From Limivicinus sp963617275 (GTDB lineage Bacteria > Bacillota > Clostridia > Oscillospirales > Oscillospiraceae), in contig CAVENX010000004.1 of the NCBI GenBank assembly GCA_963617275.1, positions 1-64,000 of the forward strand: 64,000 bases of DNA, read 5' to 3'. The position numbers and the translations under genes are program-made. Of the stretch, positions 6,718-14,458 are shown one piece after another. The notes below the pieces were generated by a model. That model searched no databases, was not told the origin of the DNA, and was given only the letters and a program-made list of their open reading frames with translations. The first letter of the stretch is position 1; every line of letters starts with the position of its first letter.

Positions 6718-8202
6718 ATGCCACAATCTCTATTGAAAGCGTTCGGCATCAGCAAGTCCTTTGCCGGTGTCCACGCACTTAACAACGTCTCTCTTGAAAT
6801 ACAGCCCGGCGAGATCCATTGCCTGGCGGGAGAGAACGGATGCGGAAAATCCACATTAATAAAGATAATCTCCGGCGTCTATCAGATGGACTCCGGCTAT
6901 ATTGAGTTCAACGGAAAAAAACTCACAAAAATCACTCCGTCCGAAGCTCTTGCTCTCGGCATACAGGTAATTTATCAGGATTTCGCGGTTTTCCCGAACC
7001 TCACTGTCATGGAAAATCTCGCTATCAACACAGAGCTTGCTGCGAAGCGTAAGTTCGTTAATTGGAAAAGAATGCGCAGGATTGCGGAGGATGCCATTGC
7101 AAAGATTGACTTTCAGGTCGATCTGGACGCGCTTGTCGGCTCCCTCTCGGTCGCCGAAAAGCAGATGGTTGCAATTTGCCGCGCCCTGATGTCAGACGCA
7201 AAGCTTATCATCATGGATGAGCCTACGACCGCCCTTACCAAAAAGGAAGTAAAGGCGCTGTTTGACATTATCCTCAAGCTCAAAGCCCAGGGTATCGCAA
7301 TTCTGTTCGTTAGCCATAAATTGAACGAGGTTTTTGAAATCTCCGAAAGGTTCACCATTTTCAGAAACGGTGAGCTTGTCGTCACCGGCTCCACCAAGGA
7401 GCTTGACGACAAAAAGTTTACATACTACATGACCGGGCGCGAATTTGAAAGCCGTGTATTCAAGCCTGAAAAGCTCTCCGAAAAGCCCGTATTTGAGCTT
7501 AGCGGTCTTGGACTCCGGGGTTATTTCGACGATATAAACCTCAGCGTCAGAGGCGGAGAGATTCTCGGCATCACGGGACTTCTCGACTCCGGAAGGACGG
7601 AGCTTGCCCTTGCTATGTTCGGTCTTAAGAAGCCGGACAGCGGCAGGATATTCAAGGACGGTAAGGAGATCAGAATATCTTCCCCCCGCGATGCGATCAA
7701 AGCCGGTATCGGCTATGTTCCCGAAGACAGGCTCTCCGAGGGTCTGTTCCTCCCGCAGGCAATAGGCGACAACATCGTCGTTTCCGAGCTTGACAAGCTG
7801 AGCAGCGCCGCCGGTATATTCGACCATAAAAAGGCCGACGAGGAAAAGCAGCATTGGGTCGATGAGCTTGAGATAAAAACCCCCGACCATCACAATGCCG
7901 CCTCCACGCTCTCCGGCGGAAACCAGCAGAGGATCGTCCTGTCCAAGTGGATGGCGGTCAAGCCCGATGTGCTTATCCTCAACGGTCCCACTGTGGGCGT
8001 TGATATCGGCTCGAAGCACGATATTCACGCCATTCTGCAAAAGCAGGCGAAGGAAGGCATGGCCGTCATAATCATTTCCGACGACCTGCCCGAGATTCTT
8101 CAGAACTGCTCGCGTATTATCGTGATAAAAGACGGCCGCTTTGTTGCGGAAATGAACGCGGAGGACGCATCCGAAGATGCCATCCTCGACAAAATGATGT
8201 AA
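6718..8202 (+). CDS. sugar ABC transporter ATP-binding protein (RbsA/MglA type)
   Basis: This is a tandem two-domain ATPase (494 residues) that powers the permeases. Domain 1 is canonical: Walker A GENGCGKST near residue 39, signature LSVAEKQ, Walker B LIIMDEPTTAL and the H-loop VSHKL. Domain 2 has the usual lysine-less Walker A (LLDSGRTELA) and a perfect signature LSGGNQQ, but its Walker B reads LILNGPT, so both the Mg-binding Asp and the catalytic Glu of DEP are replaced. Only one active site is therefore likely. A GTGGAGG site precedes the ATG. It sits between the binding protein and two permeases. Confidence 0.93.
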   Translation: MPQSLLKAFGISKSFAGVHALNNVSLEIQPGEIHCLAGENGCGKSTLIKIISGVYQMDSGYIEFNGKKLTKITPSEALALGIQVIYQDFAVFPNLTVMENLAINTELAAKRKFVNWKRMRRIAEDAIAKIDFQVDLDALVGSLSVAEKQMVAICRALMSDAKLIIMDEPTTALTKKEVKALFDIILKLKAQGIAILFVSHKLNEVFEISERFTIFRNGELVVTGSTKELDDKKFTYYMTGREFESRVFKPEKLSEKPVFELSGLGLRGYFDDINLSVRGGEILGITGLLDSGRTELALAMFGLKKPDSGRIFKDGKEIRISSPRDAIKAGIGYVPEDRLSEGLFLPQAIGDNIVVSELDKLSSAAGIFDHKKADEEKQHWVDELEIKTPDHHNAASTLSGGNQQRIVLSKWMAVKPDVLILNGPTVGVDIGSKHDIHAILQKQAKEGMAVIIISDDLPEILQNCSRIIVIKDGRFVAEMNAEDASEDAILDKMM

Positions 8203-8214
8203 GGAGGTACAGGT

Positions 8215-9237
8215 ATGGGAAAATTTATAAGAAACCTCACCCGCAAAAATGAGTTCTATACTTTTCTCCTTATCGTTCTGCTTGCTATCGCCATTGAGAT
8301 AGCTTCCGGGCAGTTCTTTACCGCGAACAACTTTGTGGATATTCTTTCCGCAATGATAGTCCCCGGCCTTTTCGCAATAGCGGAATTTATGGTGCTTGTC
8401 TCCGGCGGTATCGACGTCTCATTCCCCGCCGCGGCCTCGCTCACGGTTTACGCTACCACAAAATATCTCCTCGACATTGACTACACCGGCGGTATTCTTC
8501 TGCCGTTGGCGATGGTCATTGTCCTCGGCGCGATCCTCGGCGCTTTCAACGGTTTTCTTATCGGCTACATGAACCTTACCCCCATGATCGTCACACTCGG
8601 CGCCTCGTCCGTGTTCAAGGGGATAATGCAGGGCGCGCTCAACTCCAAGCAGCTCGCCGTTATTCCTTCCGGCATGAAAAAATTCGGCGTTGACGCTCTG
8701 TTTACCTCTACAAATCCCGTGTCCGGGCTGACATCAAAAATGCCGATGACGTTTATCATATTTGTGGTCGCCCTGATTCTTGCGTATATCCTGCTGAAGT
8801 ACACCTTCTTCGGCCGCGGCATCTACGCTATCGGCGGTAATCCCCAGAGTGCACGCTGCGCCGGTTACAAGGTGGAGCGGACGAAGTTCCTTGTCTACGT
8901 TATCAGCGGCGCAATCGCCGGTATAGGCGGCCTTTGCCGCGTCTGTGTCATGCAGCAGTGCCACCCGACGAATATGCTCGGCATGGAGATGAACGTTATC
9001 GCGGGCGTCGTTCTCGGCGGTACGGCGATAACGGGCGGCTCCGGTTCTCTGGCCGGGTGCTTCCTCGGCACCGCGCTCATCGTCATGGTTGAAAACTCCA
9101 TGATAATGCTCGGCATCCCCACCACGTGGAAAAACGTGTTCACCGGCGCGCTTATCGTGATCGGCGTGGGTATCAGCGCAATGCAGGTCAAGCGCGCTGA
9201 AAAAGCCGCCGAGCTTGCAAGAAAGGAGAGAGTATGA
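8215..9237 (+). CDS. sugar ABC transporter permease 1 (BPD_transp_2 family)
   Basis: This 340-residue inner-membrane permease of the RbsC/AraH/RhaP type has about eight to ten hydrophobic segments. Family motifs include VSGGIDVSFPAA and the cytoplasmic coupling region YAIGGNPQSARCAGYKV, followed by VLGGTAITGGSG. AAGGAGG lies ahead of the ATG. It ends by overlapping the start of the second permease by four bases (ATGA), so the two are translationally coupled and probably pair as a heterodimer. The short basic tail is cytoplasmic. Confidence 0.92.
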   Translation: MGKFIRNLTRKNEFYTFLLIVLLAIAIEIASGQFFTANNFVDILSAMIVPGLFAIAEFMVLVSGGIDVSFPAAASLTVYATTKYLLDIDYTGGILLPLAMVIVLGAILGAFNGFLIGYMNLTPMIVTLGASSVFKGIMQGALNSKQLAVIPSGMKKFGVDALFTSTNPVSGLTSKMPMTFIIFVVALILAYILLKYTFFGRGIYAIGGNPQSARCAGYKVERTKFLVYVISGAIAGIGGLCRVCVMQQCHPTNMLGMEMNVIAGVVLGGTAITGGSGSLAGCFLGTALIVMVENSMIMLGIPTTWKNVFTGALIVIGVGISAMQVKRAEKAAELARKERV

Positions 9238-10229
9238 TGGAAACCATAAAGAGAGTGTACAACAAAAACCGTCAGGTTTTCCGCATACTTCTCATTATCG
9301 CGCTCTGGCTGGTCTTTATGGCGCTTACCAAGCCCAAGAAGTTCTATTCCTTTAAGAATTTCCAGACCATTGCAAGTCAGTTCCCCGAATACGGTCTGAT
9401 GGCTCTTGGCTGTATGCTGTGCATGATGACCGGCGGTATCGACCTTTCGTGCGTCGGCGTTGCCAACCTCACATCCATTCTCGTCGTCAATATGCTCATT
9501 GCCCGCTTCGGCGCGGACGGCACAATGCCCCTGGGCTACACTGTCGTTATGTTTGCCCTCGCCGTCGTCATCGGTGCGGCGGCAGGCACATTCAACGGAT
9601 TTTTGATTTCAACGATCGGCGTCCCGCCTATCCTTGCAACTCTCGGCGTCAATGAGCTGCTCACGGGTATCAGTATCGTTCTCACCGGCGGCAGCCCCGT
9701 TTCCTCCTTCCCCAAGCAGTTCTGTGAGCTGTTCTCGGAAAATATCGGAGGCATCGTGCCTGTCAGGTTGATTTTATTCATTGTTGTCGCACTGATAATA
9801 TGGTTCATGCTTGAAAAGACAAGCTATGGCCTTAAAATCAAGCTTCTCGGAACAAACCAGAACGTTTCCAAGTTCTCCGGGCTGAATAACGTCGGACTTG
9901 TTATCAAGACCTATCTCATTTCCGGCGTCTGTTCCGCGCTGGGCGGTATGCTTATGATGTCGAACTACGCCTCCGTCAGAGCCGATTACGGTTCACAGTA
10001 CACCATGCAGGCGATCCTCATCGTCGTTCTCGGCGGCGTCAGCCCCAACGGCGGCACCGGCAGACTTTCCGGCGTCGTCACGGCGATAGTTCTGCTCAAG
10101 CTTCTCGAATCCGGCATCAACAGGTTCCACAACATCTCCAGCTATTACATCTCTCTTATCTGGGGCGGCGTCCTTATTCTCGCGCTCATTATGGACTACT
10201 TCTCCAACGGGCAGCACAAAAAAGTATAA
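9234..10229 (+). CDS. sugar ABC transporter permease 2 (BPD_transp_2 family)
   Basis: This is the second permease of the importer, 331 residues, same family as its neighbour. It shows MTGGIDLSCVGVANLTS in the membrane region, the coupling loop LLGTNQNVSKFSGL and VVLGGVSPNGGTG. There are two adjacent ATGs (9234 and 9237); AAAGGAG fits either. Two different permeases with one fused ATPase is the layout of rhamnose (RhaPQ) and AI-2 importers, rather than the single RbsC of ribose, which favours a rhamnose-like substrate. Confidence 0.92.
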   Translation: MMETIKRVYNKNRQVFRILLIIALWLVFMALTKPKKFYSFKNFQTIASQFPEYGLMALGCMLCMMTGGIDLSCVGVANLTSILVVNMLIARFGADGTMPLGYTVVMFALAVVIGAAAGTFNGFLISTIGVPPILATLGVNELLTGISIVLTGGSPVSSFPKQFCELFSENIGGIVPVRLILFIVVALIIWFMLEKTSYGLKIKLLGTNQNVSKFSGLNNVGLVIKTYLISGVCSALGGMLMMSNYASVRADYGSQYTMQAILIVVLGGVSPNGGTGRLSGVVTAIVLLKLLESGINRFHNISSYYISLIWGGVLILALIMDYFSNGQHKKV

Positions 10230-10241
10230 CAGGAGGGACTT

Positions 10242-10571
10242 ATGGCAAAGAAAGCGTATTTCGGGCAGATAGGCAAGCTCAAAAAGGATAAGATAGAGGA
10301 GTATGAGGAGCTTCACGCCAACACGTGGCCCCATATCCGCCAGCTTATCCGCGACTGCAATCTGGTCAACTATTCCATTTTCCGCTATGAGGACACGGTT
10401 TTCTCCTATTATGAATATATCGGGGACGATTATGAAGCCGATATGGCGAAAATGGCGGCTGACGAGATAAATCAGAAATGGTGGGACTGCACACATCCCT
10501 GCTTTGAAAACAAGGTTTACGGCGATGCGGACTACTATTTTGATATGAAGCAGATCTTCTATAACGAGTGA
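10242..10571 (+). CDS. rhaM: L-rhamnose mutarotase family protein
   Basis: This 109-residue cytoplasmic enzyme of the RhaM/RhaU family would interconvert the anomers of L-rhamnose or a related sugar. It shows GQIGKLKKDKIEEYEELH, with the conserved His in LHANTWPHI, the motif NYSIFRY, and KWWDCTHPC near the end. Length fits the family (about 104 residues). It lies 12 bases after the second permease with an AGGAGG site. A hairpin separates it from the isomerase gene. Confidence 0.85.
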   Translation: MAKKAYFGQIGKLKKDKIEEYEELHANTWPHIRQLIRDCNLVNYSIFRYEDTVFSYYEYIGDDYEADMAKMAADEINQKWWDCTHPCFENKVYGDADYYFDMKQIFYNE

Positions 10572-10580
10572 TTCTTAATT

Positions 10581-10619
10581 TTATAACTCGCGGTCAAACG
10601 CTCTGACCGCGAGTTATAA
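10581..10619 (+). other. intercistronic hairpin between mutarotase and isomerase genes
   Basis: TTATAACTCGCGGTCA and TGACCGCGAGTTATAA form a perfect 16-base stem with a 7-base loop. There is no T tract, so it is more likely an mRNA processing or stability element than a terminator. Confidence 0.7.
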
Positions 10620-10641
10620 TCAAACAAAAGGAGAAGCAATA

Positions 10642-11922
10642 ATGTACAAAGCACCAAACGAAGCGGTTATTCTCCGCAATTACGAGGACGCGAAAGAGGT
10701 CTACGCCTCTTTGGGTCTTGACACCGACAAAGCGCTTGCCGATTTCAAGAAGGTCGGCATCTCCATAAACAGCTGGGCAGGCGACGACGTTACCGGCTTC
10801 GAGGTACACGACGGCGCGGTGCATTCGGAAAACACTGTTACCGGCAACTACCCCGGCAAAGCGCGCAACGGCGATGAACTGCGTCAGGATATCGCGCAGG
10901 CGATGAAGTTCATTCCCTGTACTTCCCGTCTCGGCCTTCAGAGCATGCATGCGGAAGCCAAGGGAAAAAAAGAGCGCTGCGATTATGACGTTGAAGATTT
11001 CAGAGGCTATATCGACTTTGCAAAAGAAAATAAGATAGCCATCGACTATAATGTCTCCTACTTCACCCACCCCATGATGAAAGACGGCTGCTCTCTCGCC
11101 TCTCCCGACGACGCCGTGCGCGAGTACTGGGTAAAGGCCGGAGTCAACGGCCGCCGCATCTGCGAGGCGATCGGCAAGGAGCTTGACTGCCGGGTCTTCA
11201 ACAACACATGGACACCCGACGGTGTAAAGGATCTTACCGTTGACCGTCTCGGTTACAGAGAACGCCTCAAGGATTCTCTCGACAAAATTTACGCCGAGAA
11301 GCTCGACCAGAGATATATCTGCGACTGCATGGAGGGCAAGGTTTTCTCCATCGCCAACGAGTGCTTTACCGCCGGTTCGCATGATTTCTATATCGCATAC
11401 GCCGCAAAGAACAACCTCGGCCTGACCATTGATACCGGCCACTTCCACCCCACTGAAAACTTTGCCGATAAGATTTCCGCGCTCAAGCCCTTCCTTGGCG
11501 GGTTCATGTTCCACCTGTCACGCGGCGTCCGCTGGGACTCCGACCATACCCTCATTCAGGAAGATGCGCTCTTTCAGGTCTTTCAGGAGCTTGTCCGTGC
11601 AGATATGCTGTTCAGCAGGAATGTGGCGATCGGCCTTGATTTCTTCGACGCCCAGATAAACCGCGTCAGCGCATGGATAATCGGTTCCCGCGCCGCGGGC
11701 AAGGCGATGCTGGCGGCACTGCTTGAGCCGACAAAGCTTATGAAGGATGCGGAGTATTCCGGCAATCTCGGCAAGCGTCTTGCCCTTCTTGAAGAGTGCA
11801 AGAATCTGCCGCTGAACGCCGTATGGGATTATCTCTGCCTCACCACCGGCACCGGCGTCGGCATGAGCTGGATAGAAGAAATGGACAAGTACGAAAAAGA
11901 CGTACAGTTCAAGAGACTATGA
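10642..11922 (+). CDS. rhaA: L-rhamnose isomerase family protein
   Basis: This 426-residue enzyme has the TIM-barrel L-rhamnose isomerase pattern, which converts L-rhamnose to L-rhamnulose using Mn or Zn ions. The N-terminal GISINSWAGDDVTGFE, TIDTGHFHP (metal-binding Asp and His), LSRGVRWDSDH and the late GLDFFDA motif are all of the family. Members also act on D-allose and D-psicose, so the true substrate is open. No rhamnulokinase or rhamnulose-1-phosphate aldolase is encoded here; kinases nearby are GlpK- and RbsK-type. AAAGGAG precedes the ATG. Confidence 0.85.
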   Translation: MYKAPNEAVILRNYEDAKEVYASLGLDTDKALADFKKVGISINSWAGDDVTGFEVHDGAVHSENTVTGNYPGKARNGDELRQDIAQAMKFIPCTSRLGLQSMHAEAKGKKERCDYDVEDFRGYIDFAKENKIAIDYNVSYFTHPMMKDGCSLASPDDAVREYWVKAGVNGRRICEAIGKELDCRVFNNTWTPDGVKDLTVDRLGYRERLKDSLDKIYAEKLDQRYICDCMEGKVFSIANECFTAGSHDFYIAYAAKNNLGLTIDTGHFHPTENFADKISALKPFLGGFMFHLSRGVRWDSDHTLIQEDALFQVFQELVRADMLFSRNVAIGLDFFDAQINRVSAWIIGSRAAGKAMLAALLEPTKLMKDAEYSGNLGKRLALLEECKNLPLNAVWDYLCLTTGTGVGMSWIEEMDKYEKDVQFKRL

Positions 11923-11923
11923 T

Positions 11924-12319
11924 ATGAAAAAGGACAGACTTCTGAATCCCGATATTCTCTCGGCGGTCGCTTCACTCGGGCATACCGAGTATTTCTGCAT
12001 CGCGGACTGCGGGCTGCCCGTACCAAGCGGCGTAAAGACGGTTGACATTTCGCTCACCGCCGGTATCCCGTCGTTCATGGACGTGCTGAAAGCCGTCAAC
12101 AGCGAGCTTGTAAGCGAATCGTATATCCTCGCGGAGGAGATCGAGACGGTCAACCCGTCAAAGCTTGCAGAGATAAAGGCGGAGCTTGGGGATATGCCGT
12201 ACCGGACGGTTCCGCACGAGCAGTTCAAAAAGCTGCTGTCCGGCGCGAAGTGCGTTGTGCGCACCGGCGAAACCAGCTCCTACGCCAACATAATCCTCAT
12301 CGGCGGGGTCAATTTCTGA
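11924..12319 (+). CDS. rbsD: RbsD/FucU family sugar pyranase
   Basis: This 131-residue protein belongs to the RbsD/FucU mutarotase family. Typical marks are LNPDILSAVASLGHTEYFCI with the conserved His, and ADCGLPVPSG, and near the end VRTGETSSYANIIL with the conserved Tyr-Ala-Asn. RbsD converts ribopyranose to ribofuranose ahead of ribokinase. The ATG lies one base after the isomerase stop, so translation is probably coupled. It brings a second mutarotase-type enzyme into the same operon as RhaM, which is odd unless two sugars or two anomer pairs are handled. Confidence 0.88.
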   Translation: MKKDRLLNPDILSAVASLGHTEYFCIADCGLPVPSGVKTVDISLTAGIPSFMDVLKAVNSELVSESYILAEEIETVNPSKLAEIKAELGDMPYRTVPHEQFKKLLSGAKCVVRTGETSSYANIILIGGVNF

Positions 12320-12341
12320 TATCATTTCACGATAAAAGCAG

Positions 12342-12382
12342 AGAGGAAGAAATCACAAAAAAGGATTTCTTCCTCTTTGTTT
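12342..12382. terminator. bidirectional terminator between sugar operon and signalling cluster
   Basis: AGAGGAAGAAATC pairs with GATTTCTTCCTCT; TTGTTTTTA follows on the plus strand and CTGCTTTTATC on the minus strand. It serves two convergent operons. Confidence 0.85.
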
Positions 12383-12398
12383 TTACGCCTGCTTTTCC

Positions 12399-13229
12399 TC
12401 AGCCTATCTCCATATAGACCGTAAAGCTTGTTTCCCTGTCCGCAAGATAAAAACGTGTATTATCGTTGACGATCACCGGCACGTTGGGTTTAAGCTTGGT
12501 TCCGTCCTGAAGAAAGGTCCCGCAGCTTGAGCCCATATCCATGAGCATGACCTGCCCCTGCCGAAGCTTCAGGCAGCAGTGGATACGGCTTATTCCCTTT
12601 GTTTCCGCCGGAAAAACGACATTGCAGTTGCTTTTGCTGCGGCCTATGCACAGCGTATCGCCGGAAGAAAACACCTGTCCGGCCAGCGCACCCGTGTTGC
12701 ACAGAAGCTTTATTCTTACGGAAGGCTCATGCACGGCTTGGGGGTGGCCTGCGGGAATTGCAGGCGCTGGCATCGGAACAGTGACCGGATTGTCCGCATA
12801 GCCGCTTTCTTTCGCCCTGCTCACTCCGTCGTCCGTGTCGGCAGGACTTGGACCGTACGCGTTATCGCCATAGCTGCTCTGCTCACACAGCCATATCAAC
12901 AGGATTATTGTGCCGACAGCTGGTATAAGACTGATAAAAATACATGCGCCCGATCGGTTGGTGTCGTGAAGCCTCCTGCATGTCACGGCAAGAGAAGGAA
13001 TAAGCGACGCCAACAGGTAGAGGGAATAAATGCTCAGTATAATGATTGCCACAATAGTTCCTGCTTCCGATGCTTCTAAGATGGCAGGATATAAGCAAAA
13101 CGAACCCACTAAGCCGACTATGGCAGAAAGGCAGAAATTGAACAGCCAGAAATACCAATACTCGCTTCTTTTGCTGCGTCCGTCAAAAACCGCGTATTTT
13201 CTGAATACAGTCTTTACTTCTTTCCACAT
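12399..13229 (-). CDS. DUF805 membrane protein with C-terminal FHA domain
   Basis: Residues 1-130 are a DUF805 membrane domain (start VFDGRSKRSEYWYFWLFN, then four or so hydrophobic segments and the CRRLHDTNRSG motif). A Pro/Ala-rich linker follows, then a cytoplasmic FHA domain at about 185-275 with GR, SRIH and SSCGTFL, the residues that hold phosphothreonine. The start at 13229 follows AAGGAGGGG; a longer frame overlaps the upstream gene. It is the last gene of the ten-gene signalling operon. It could recruit phosphorylated partners to the membrane. No catalytic part is visible. Confidence 0.85.
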   Translation of the reverse strand: MWKEVKTVFRKYAVFDGRSKRSEYWYFWLFNFCLSAIVGLVGSFCLYPAILEASEAGTIVAIIILSIYSLYLLASLIPSLAVTCRRLHDTNRSGACIFISLIPAVGTIILLIWLCEQSSYGDNAYGPSPADTDDGVSRAKESGYADNPVTVPMPAPAIPAGHPQAVHEPSVRIKLLCNTGALAGQVFSSGDTLCIGRSKSNCNVVFPAETKGISRIHCCLKLRQGQVMLMDMGSSCGTFLQDGTKLKPNVPVIVNDNTRFYLADRETSFTVYMEIG

Positions 13230-13245
13230 TTTCCCTCGCCCCTCC

Positions 13246-14421
13246 TTACAGTAATTTTGCGGATACAACAACTTTCTCCGAGCCGATAAGAATATAGTCG
13301 TTCGGCGATACCGTTACCGCCCTTCCCGGCATGACCTTTCTGCCGTCGGAAAGATATGTACCGTATGAGGAATTGAGATCTGTCACGGTTAGATTACCGT
13401 CCTTGAAAGCGATCTCGCAGTGCACCTTGCTTACACCCGGTGTACCGTTCGGAAATTCCATCTGACAGCCGCCGCCATAGCGGCCGACTGTAATTTTCCC
13501 TTTGCCGACCACTGTCCTGCCGGCAAGCGGGCCGGTCACGCACTTTACTTCAATTTTTTTGTTTCTTTTTGTCAAAACAATTATGACCGCAGCCGCCGCG
13601 CCGATAACCGCCGCGCTCGAAATCACCAGAACGGCAATATTTTTGACGGCGCCTTCTGATTTGCCCGCTTTATCTGCCGCATCCGCATAGCCGCCGGCCT
13701 TCATATATGCTATGCCCTGTCTGTCAAGAGCGCTCATTACATAATCCATGCTCAGGGCAAGCGACATTGCGTTGGTGTCCCATATAACCTGCGTGTTCAT
13801 GCCGATCGCATTTCCGTCCATATCCACCATCGGTCCTCCGGAGTTGCCTCCGTTGAGTATGGCATCGGACATAACGTATTCAACCCCGTCGGAAATATAT
13901 TTAAGGTTGCTTATCGAGCCTTTTGTGGCAGTGATATCATCGATTTCCGAATTGAGCCTTCCGTTGTCCGAAAAAACATCAGACAGTCCCGGAAAACCAA
14001 GACAGCACACATCATCGGTTATTGTCATTTTCTGCGGCGACTTCAGAGGGATCGGCACTCTGTTCTCAAGACTTTTTTCCAGACGCAGGATGGCTATGTC
14101 CTTCTGGACGTCCCTGTAAATAACCGCTGCGCTTATTGCGGAATCTGCATTATGCTCCGTCACGTATACCGCATTGGGATTTTCTTCCACAACATGATTA
14201 TTCGTTACAACTATGCGCGTATCATTTTCGTCTGCGCCAACCACAAACCCCGTGCCGCTTACAACAGCAGTGCCATTAATGGGAAGAAACACTCTTACAA
14301 CACTGTTTCGTGCACGCTCTACACCGGTTTCGGCAAATGAACATACTCCTGCGCTCATAACAACGCAAAATATCATTAATACCGCCAAAAACCGGTAAAA
14401 GACCTTTCTCTCTCTTTTCAC
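13246..14421 (-). CDS. trypsin-like serine protease with membrane anchor and cytoplasmic FHA domain
   Basis: After a signal peptide comes a DegP-like protease domain with the triad visible: His in VVTNNHVV, Asp in QKDIAIL, Ser in GGNSGGP. There is no PDZ domain. A transmembrane segment near residues 260-285 (ISSAAVIGAAAAVIIVL) and a basic stop follow, and a C-terminal FHA domain (VGRYGGG, SKVHCE, NSSYGTYL) would lie in the cytoplasm. The usual SR of FHA is SK. GTG at 14421 is preferred, since GAGGAG is seven bases upstream. It could link external proteolysis with internal phosphothreonine signals. Architecture is clear; function is inferred. Confidence 0.88.
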   Translation of the reverse strand: MKRERKVFYRFLAVLMIFCVVMSAGVCSFAETGVERARNSVVRVFLPINGTAVVSGTGFVVGADENDTRIVVTNNHVVEENPNAVYVTEHNADSAISAAVIYRDVQKDIAILRLEKSLENRVPIPLKSPQKMTITDDVCCLGFPGLSDVFSDNGRLNSEIDDITATKGSISNLKYISDGVEYVMSDAILNGGNSGGPMVDMDGNAIGMNTQVIWDTNAMSLALSMDYVMSALDRQGIAYMKAGGYADAADKAGKSEGAVKNIAVLVISSAAVIGAAAAVIIVLTKRNKKIEVKCVTGPLAGRTVVGKGKITVGRYGGGCQMEFPNGTPGVSKVHCEIAFKDGNLTVTDLNSSYGTYLSDGRKVMPGRAVTVSPNDYILIGSEKVVVSAKLL

Positions 14422-14458
14422 ATTAGTTCTCCTCATCAATCAATTGGATACATGCCGC

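Noticed and set aside
10581..10619. Terminator that would split the sugar operon
   Set aside because: The stem is perfect but there is no T tract, and the isomerase gene has no promoter of its own that I can see.
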